The notes under the pieces were generated by a model. That model worked only from the letters and a program-made list of their open reading frames with translations, did not search any database and was not told the DNA's origin. Below are positions 59,250 to 64,000 of a DNA stretch of 64,000 nt, in pieces. Each line of letters starts with the position of its first letter. Positions within the stretch are counted from its first letter, which is position 1. The position numbers and the translations under genes are program-made. Source of the stretch: Thamnaconus septentrionalis (lineage: Eukaryota > Chordata > Actinopteri > Tetraodontiformes > Monacanthidae); the NCBI GenBank assembly GCA_009823395.1, contig CM020515.1, positions 8,664,489-8,728,488 on the forward strand, in the 5' to 3' direction.

Positions 59250-62000
59250 GGGGCGAAAGGGAAAGGGGGCACCTCCAGACTCAGCCAGGTCGCAGAAAAT
59301 TTTGTCTTGTCATGGCAGGAAGCTCACAGGTGAATAACTCAGAGGAGGTCCTGCTATTGTGTGACGTTGTTGCCACAGTCAGACGGACGCTTCGCGTAAC
59401 GGAGCCATTGTTGGCTTTCCTGTTGTGACAAGTCAAAATTTAAAACAGGAAGCCTCTAATCTGGGTCAAGAAATGTTTGGTCCACCAACGTCGGATGGGT
59501 TTTGCGCTGGGTTTTGAGTCTGTGTGTGTTTTGGCGGCGGGGTTGGTTTTTCTTTTGCTTTCTTGCAAAAGAATAAAGAATTGTAAACTTCTATAAAAAC
59601 CCGACCTTGCTGCTTCCCACTCGTCTCCACTCTTTGTTTTAGGCTACAAAGCTAATGGCGCCGCCGCCATAGCGGTTACATGGATGCGAGGGCGAGGGTG
59701 TGAACCCTCCTTTTCAATTCTCCGCCAGCAGAGACGCAAAAGGTCACCGAGCTTCACACGCATGCACCGGCTGCAGTCTGCTGTCGATAAAGAAAATGCT
59801 ATTCAGAGTTTTTTTGAAAAGCTTTTCGCAAACGTTCCTGCACGGAACTTTATTTGTGAGCCTCTACTTCAGGGACATCTGCTTTTCTGCTGCGTTTTCA
59901 AAGGGATCAAATAACTTTTTTCAGTCGAACCACTGCTCATCATATCGAAGTCGTGACTGGGTCTTGTCAGTTGTTTTTCTTTCTCAGTGTCACACCTTCA
60001 TGCTAGTAGTAGCGGCGGGCTTATCACTCAGCACTTCAGTCACCTCGCTTCACCCTGGCTAACGGCGGCAACCTTGCAAAGATGGCAAAAGAATTTGTAT
60101 TTCATTTTCATTTTGTACTTTTACAGAAGTACAGATACTTCTGAAAAAAAAAAAATACTCTGGTAAAAGTAAAAGTACTGATTCAACCCCTGTACTCGAG
60201 TAAAACAGTAAAAATGTTTTTTTTCAGTCATCCATTAAGGGATGTTTACACTTTTAATTACAATAGTTCACATTATTTTCTACGTTTATATTTCTCTCTG
60301 TACTGAAAACGTACTGAACAGTGACGCCAAAGTACTAAAAATAATAGTAGTAAAATAATGCACCCTCTAAAATATGATCCACTTTTATATTAAACTATAC
60401 AACAGCATAATTCAGATCACTCCACTTCAGGTAATAACGACCACAATAAATCACAAGTGAATTACTTTTAACAGAAGTCGGATCTTTTCAACTCAAAATT
60501 AACAGACATGTTTTTTCCAGTGTAAGAAGTATAAAGTACAGATATGTGTGTCCAAATGTGGGGAGTCGAAGCAAAAAGTCGTCAGAAAAAGAAATACTCA
60601 AGTAAAGTCCAGATGCCTGAAAAATCGACTGAAGCGCAGTATCAAAAGTATTTGTACTTTATTTCTTCCCACCTCTGCGACCTTGGACGCGCACCAAGAA
60701 AAAGCGAGAGTCTGGAGCTCAGACCGAGTGGCTCGGAGGGTCAGACGCTGTTTGTCCAAGGGTTTTTTTTCCCCCCTCTTTGCTCCTGTAGCTCCTGCTT
60801 ATTCTGCAATCGAGCGGCGGCCGGGGGATCGTCTGGGGCTCAGACTTCACCATCGCCTTATTGAAGATAATAGACCTTGACTGCAACATTATCGCCTTTG
60901 CGCCCTGCTGTTGATTTACAGCCGCACGAGAGAGACGGGCCAGGCCTGCTGCTGGTGGCGGCGGCGGCGGCGTGACTTCTCCTGACGTTTTTCTTGCATT
61001 TCTTCTCCCACTTGCTCTACCACATCCGGCCCCTGCAGGGTACACCATCGACGGCGTCGGCCTCACGGTGCTACCCGAGCGCACGGTTGAGACGGGGACC
61101 CATGTCACCTTCCGCTGCCAGGTCAGCGTCAGCCGCGGCGACGACCACGACCTGACGCACACGTTCGTCTTCATTCGGGACGACCTCCAGGTGCACACGG
61201 CCACCACCACGGACAGCACGGTCGACTACCAGCTCAGCCCCGCCAGGGCGGCCGACTCGGGCGTCTACGAGTGCCGGGTCACCGTGAAGGAAAAGAGCAA
61301 AAGCAGCTTTGGCCAGAGACTCGAGGTGACAGGTGGGAGTTTTTGCCCGTCCGTGTCCACGGCACGATCCATTCTTGTGAACGTTTGAGTTTTTCTTCTG
61401 TGTATAACTCACAATTTTAAAACCTGAACAGCGAATGTTTTTAAATCGCATTTTTTTGTGTGTTTTTTGTTTTAAATTCAAAACATCTGACTTCAACATG
61501 TTTGAAAATGTCGTTCTGATGCCTTTGCCTGAAGACGGAAACGACCGATTCTTTTTAGGAAAGTCTAAACACGGGACTGCATGGACGTGGTGAATATTAA
61601 TGGACCTATTCTTCACTCCAGGGCTGGAAACTCCCGTTTTGGATTTAAACAATACCGGGCCGTACGCAAACGAGGAGTTTACCGCCCGCTGCAGCGCTCC
61701 GGAGGAGAAAGGGCAGCTCATCTTCAGGTTTTATCAAAGATTTCGGACGGGAAATGTGGAGAAACTCAAGCAGCTGGGGCCCACCGGGAACTCGTGGGAG
61801 ACCACGCTGGTCCTGAGGGTGGTGGGAGACAGCCTCCTCTACTGCGACTACGAGGTCAATTTGGTTTCGGGGTCCAGGCGCTCCAACCGCAGCGCGGAGA
61901 TCCAAGTGATCGTCAAAGGTGACCCGATCAAACCCAGGCCGCGCAAACCAACGAAAGATCCCGATAGCCTCAAACGCTGGGCTGATCACCATGTGCGGCG

Positions 62001-62050
<50 letters not shown>

Positions 62051-64000
62051 GTGTGTGTTTTGGTTTGTTTGTTTTTTGCAGAACTCCACATTACCCCCAT
62101 CATGAACGTGCAGGGGCCCCCGGACATCTACGAGGGCGACAACCTGGACGTGGTCTGCAAAGTGGTGCACCGGCTGAACAACATCGAGGTGTTCTTGATC
62201 AAGGGCAAGGAGATCCTCAAGCAGGCCCTCAAGAGCCTCAGACACAAGTTCCAGGTGCAGGAAGGCGACTCCGGGGAGCTGGTGTGCAAGGCGGAGTGGG
62301 GCAACGTGCAGAAAGAAAAATACGAAGCCATCACCGTCAGAGGCAGGAAGCCAAATCACTTTTTGTTGCCACGACTCCCAAGGTCGAATGCGTTACGTTT
62401 TGCTTCAAAGCGGCGGGGACACTTCACCTGCGCTCTGCTCCCTTTGAATCCGCAGAGCTCTTCTCCAAGCCGCGGCTCAGCCTGGAGCGGGAAGATGTGT
62501 TCGAGGGCGACCGCTTCAAGCTGTCCTGCAACGTCACCGTGTACGTCCCGGACCGGATCGCCGCCAACACACTGCGGTACTCCATCTACAAGGACAACAT
62601 CGAGGTCACGAGATCAAACTCCTTCGCCAACGTGGCAGAACCGTCGAAAAATGGCAACTACACTTGCAAAGTACAGGCCCTGTCTGGGTCGAGCAGTTTG
62701 GTCAAGGAGAGCCCGACGCTCATCGTTAAGGTCAAAGGTGAGGTTCGAGAAGCACTTTAACAAATTACTTTAGTTAAAAAACGATAAAGTAACAGATGCT
62801 CAGTGCTTTGGAATGAACTTTATTGTAAAGTGCAAATTTTGCAATTCCAAATATTACCTCTGTCTTTGTTGATTGATACAGAGTAAAAATGTATTTCTGA
62901 TTAGACACTCACAGAAGAAGTTTAAAGTAACCCTGACCCGAGGACAGTCGGAAGAAACTGATATAGGTTCATTATTAATATTAACATTGGTGAACAATTC
63001 CTGTTCTCTAATTCCAAGGCCGATTGTAAAAAAGTCACAAGGAAAACATTTAATAAATACAAACAACTATATCAGAGTACTAATAAAATAAAGAATCACA
63101 AGGAAAATGTGGGTATCTACTCCTTGCCCCCTATGTGAGTCATGACCTTACGGAAACGCATTGCATTCACTGGATTAAAAAAAAAAAAAAAATGGCACTT
63201 TATCTCGTAAATACGACAAAATATATCGTAATTACGAGATAAAATAAAGACAAAGACGAAATCGTCTGTAAATCTTTTCTCGTCAGTGGGCCATGATGGC
63301 GCTGTTAATCTGCTATTACTACCTTCTCGGCTGGGAAATACTTGCATTATAACTTATAACTGAGGATGGTATTAGCATGTCAACACTAGGCAGGTACAGA
63401 AGCGCATTGCAAGATCCTTATCTCGTAATGACGAAATCCTGATCTTGTCATTACGAGATCAGGTGCCTAATTTTTTTTTTTTTCATCCAGTGAATGCAAT
63501 GCACTTCTCTGTACCACCCCAAACTTGTCTTATTCTGCCGCCTGTGTGAGTGCAAGTAAGCTTCAGATCTGCCATTGTCACCTTTGTCACGACCAGTTCC
63601 CGTTTCCAAGCCGGTGCTCAGCGTGGTGGGCGGCACGCTGGTGTTGGGGAAACCCTTCCAGCTGCTGTGCCACAGCAACAGCGGCACGCTGCCCATCGTC
63701 TACACCCTGTACGGCCCCAACAGGCACACTGCCAGGGAGACGGTGACGACGCCCGAGGAGCGAGCCGTCTTTAACGTCTCGGCCATCCACTCGTCGGCGA
63801 GCATCAAAAACTTCCTGTGCCGCGCAAATAACAGCCAGCGCAGGGTGGACGAAACGGGGCAAGTGCTACGCTCCACCATTATCGGTGCGTCACATGCAGC
63901 AGCCCGGACAGCACATTGGAAAAAAAAAAAAGTCAAGACCTGGGCCGAATGTCCGATTTTTTATTTTGTTTTATTCCTCGATTTGCAGAGCCCGTGTCGA
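58239..64000 (+). CDS. PECAM1-like adhesion receptor (CD31), 5' part, partial
   Basis: Type I membrane Ig-superfamily receptor of endothelial junctions, platelets and leukocytes, acting by homophilic binding and inhibitory signalling. The proposed CDS joins 58239-58308, 58404-58433, 61039-61332, 61622-61918, 62082-62342, 62456-62737, 63597-63884 and 63989-64000, giving about 511 residues. All introns are phase 1. It shows a signal peptide, five Ig domains each with its cysteine pair, and the start of a sixth; mammalian PECAM1 has six and about 738 residues. Diagnostic matches are YTIDGVGLTVLP (family pattern SFTI.SV.M..LP), ELFSKP at the Ig4 start, and SGTLPI in Ig5. The ATG is the first in frame after a TAA at 58,203. 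The transmembrane and tail exons are outside the window. An unrelated Ig-family paralogue is unlikely given domain order and junction motifs. Confidence 0.88.
58404..58433 (+). CDS. pecam1 exon 2: 30-nt microexon
   Basis: Lies between TGCTCTAG and GTAAGTA, encodes YPRPCVGEQS (residues 24-33, last codon shared) and keeps phase 1. Mammalian PECAM1 also has a very short second exon at this place, encoding the signal-peptide end and start of the mature protein, which supports the call. Its length is a multiple of three, so skipping would not shift the frame. Confidence 0.8.
59194..59247. repeat. (GT)n microsatellite in pecam1 intron 2
   Basis: About 54 bp of uninterrupted GT. Confidence 0.97.
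60100..60679 (-). mobile_element. Decayed non-autonomous DNA transposon, possibly hAT
   Basis: The right end, read on the minus strand, starts CAGAGGTGGGAAGAAATAAA and continues with GTACAAATACTTTTGATACT and TTTACTTGAGTATTTC. This is a widespread fish repeat in which AGTA/TACTT words recur. The left end shows GTACTTTTACAGAAGTACAG and CTCGAGTAAAACAGTAAA. Both ends carry the same TACTTTTAC-type motifs in opposite orientation. The superfamily is inferred; no coding content remains. Confidence 0.55.
61039..61332 (+). CDS. pecam1 exon 3: Ig domain 1
   Basis: Residues 34-132 (ends shared). Lies after CCCCTGCAG and before AG|GTGGGAG. Cysteines 60 and 112 form the expected pair, with the DSGVYEC motif at 106-112. 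In mammals Ig1 carries the trans-homophilic binding surface. There is no tryptophan in the core C strand (FVFI instead), as in PECAM1 Ig1. No N-glycosylation sequon is present. Strong GC bias at third positions. Confidence 0.87.
61622..61918 (+). CDS. pecam1 exon 4: Ig domain 2
   Basis: Residues 132-231. The cysteine pair is C155 and C206. The APEEKGQLIFRF stretch after the first cysteine parallels the PEEKAPIHF stretch of mammalian Ig2. N-glycosylation sequons lie at N141 and N220. Acceptor CACTCCAG, donor AAAG|GTGACC. Intron 3 before it is 289 bp. Confidence 0.87.
62002..62058 (+). repeat. (GT)n tract just before the exon 5 acceptor
   Basis: A 57-bp GT run with one GC interruption, ending 22 bp before the AG at 62,080-62,081 and followed by TTTTGGTTTGTTTGTTTTTT. 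In the transcript this is a long UG repeat plus U run at a 3' splice site. Confidence 0.97.
62082..62342 (+). CDS. pecam1 exon 5: Ig domain 3
   Basis: Residues 231-318, with the pair C256 and C299 and GDSGELVC at 292-299. The length is 261 nt, exactly 87 codons, phase 1 at both ends. The acceptor follows the (GT)n tract. The only donor that keeps the phase and joins to ELFSKP is AGAG|GCAGGA, a GC donor at 62,343-62,344. Both flanking signals are therefore unusual. No glycosylation sequon. Confidence 0.82.
62343..62455 (+). other. pecam1 intron 5, probable GC-AG intron (113 bp)
   Basis: It starts GCAGGAAG and ends GAATCCGCAG. A GT three codons earlier (ACC|GTCAGA, 62,336) would end exon 5 in phase 0 and break the frame with exon 6. 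The joined product reads ITVR-E-LFSKP, matching the mammalian Ig3/Ig4 junction. Confidence 0.7.
62456..62737 (+). CDS. pecam1 exon 6: Ig domain 4
   Basis: Residues 318-412, starting ELFSKPRLSLE, the clearest family signature in the gene. The cysteine pair is C342 and C388. Sequons lie at N343 and N385 next to each cysteine. Donor AAAG|GTGAGG. It is followed by an 859-bp intron carrying a hairpin element. Confidence 0.88.
63153..63515. mobile_element. Palindromic MITE(s) in pecam1 intron 6
   Basis: The left end GGAAACGCATTGCATTCACT (63,152) is mirrored by the right end ...CCAGTGAATGCAATGCACTTC (to 63,507). There is an A run inside the left end and a T run inside the right. Two CGTAATTACG-type dyads lie 21 bp apart at 63,203-63,240, and two more 22 bp apart at 63,421-63,459. 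A compact inner hairpin with ends GGTACAGA and TCTGTACC covers 63,393-63,515. This looks like one element nested in or fused to a partial second copy. Non-coding. Confidence 0.75.
63597..63884 (+). CDS. pecam1 exon 7: Ig domain 5
   Basis: Residues 412-508. The pair is C436 and C486. The SGTLPIVYTLY stretch after the first cysteine is shared with mammalian Ig5. Sequons lie at N471 and N489. Acceptor CACGACCAG, donor ATCG|GTGCGT. The following intron is 104 bp. Confidence 0.87.
63989..64000 (+). CDS. pecam1 exon 8: start of Ig domain 6, cut by window end
   Basis: After GATTTGCAG only 12 bases remain, encoding E(P)(V)(S) at residues 508-511. The position fits the start of Ig6, which begins APV in mammals. 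The phase is again 1. Later exons (rest of Ig6, transmembrane segment, ITIM-containing tail) are not in the window. Confidence 0.75.

Larger units (their letters stand above)
58434..61038 (+). other. pecam1 intron 2 (2.6 kb)
   Basis: The longest intron seen. It contains a (GT)n tract (59,194-59,247) and a decayed transposon-like repeat (60,100-60,679). Short ORFs inside show no domain. First introns of endothelial genes often hold enhancers, but no specific element can be pointed to here. Confidence 0.75.

Noticed and set aside
61071..61721. 216-codon antisense ORF over pecam1 exons 3 and 4
   Set aside because: Mirror of GC-rich coding exons on the other strand.
61600..62760. 386-codon uninterrupted ORF through pecam1 exons 4 to 6 as a single exon
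   Set aside because: It reads a (GT)n repeat as Cys-Val and puts exon 5 out of frame, losing the Ig3 cysteine pattern. Splice sites explain the region better.

Overview
This is vertebrate nuclear DNA, almost certainly from a ray-finned (teleost) fish. The grounds are a spliced gene with GT-AG introns mostly of 90-300 bp, abundant (CA)n/(CT)n microsatellites, a tRNA-derived SINE with a (TGGA)n tail, a decayed Tc1 element whose ends are of a type common in fish genomes, and a Myb/SANT-like fragment of the Harbinger type. Nothing prokaryotic or viral was recognised. The species cannot be named from the sequence.

The one confidently recognised gene starts at 58,239 on the + strand and runs off the right edge: the 5' part of pecam1 (CD31), an endothelial, platelet and leukocyte adhesion receptor. 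Eight exons can be placed by splice sites, constant phase 1 junctions and family motifs: a signal-peptide exon, a 30-nt microexon, five one-exon Ig domains, and the first 12 bases of the exon for Ig6. Together they give about 511 residues. The transmembrane segment and cytoplasmic tail lie beyond the window. Exon 5 (Ig3) is unusual: its acceptor follows a 57-bp (GT)n tract and its donor is GC instead of GT, although its length (261 nt) lets it be skipped in frame.

The first 58 kb hold no recognisable complete gene. They look like a gene desert or large introns: unique, in places CpG-rich sequence with scattered octamer (ATGCAAAT) and AATTA-type motifs, broken by microsatellites and decayed repeats. 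The repeats include a two-copy 167-bp tandem duplication (141-468), a palindromic MITE built of nine 16-bp dyads at 21-bp spacing (6,195-6,486), one full-length and four partial SINE copies, a Tc1 deletion derivative (14,758-15,235), a Harbinger-like Myb/SANT fragment (50,640-51,040), three pairs of diverged interspersed or duplicated blocks, and a 520-bp CATCAT array.

Three short segments have coding-like codon use but no recognised product: 56,446-56,640 (+), which ends in a stop and is followed by AATAAA 1.3 kb before pecam1, and 51,847-51,990 and 52,235-52,408 (both -). They may be exons of neighbouring genes or chance ORFs. The most interesting points are the predicted optional Ig3 exon of pecam1 and the shared architecture of the 6.2-kb MITE and the hairpin element in pecam1 intron 6.
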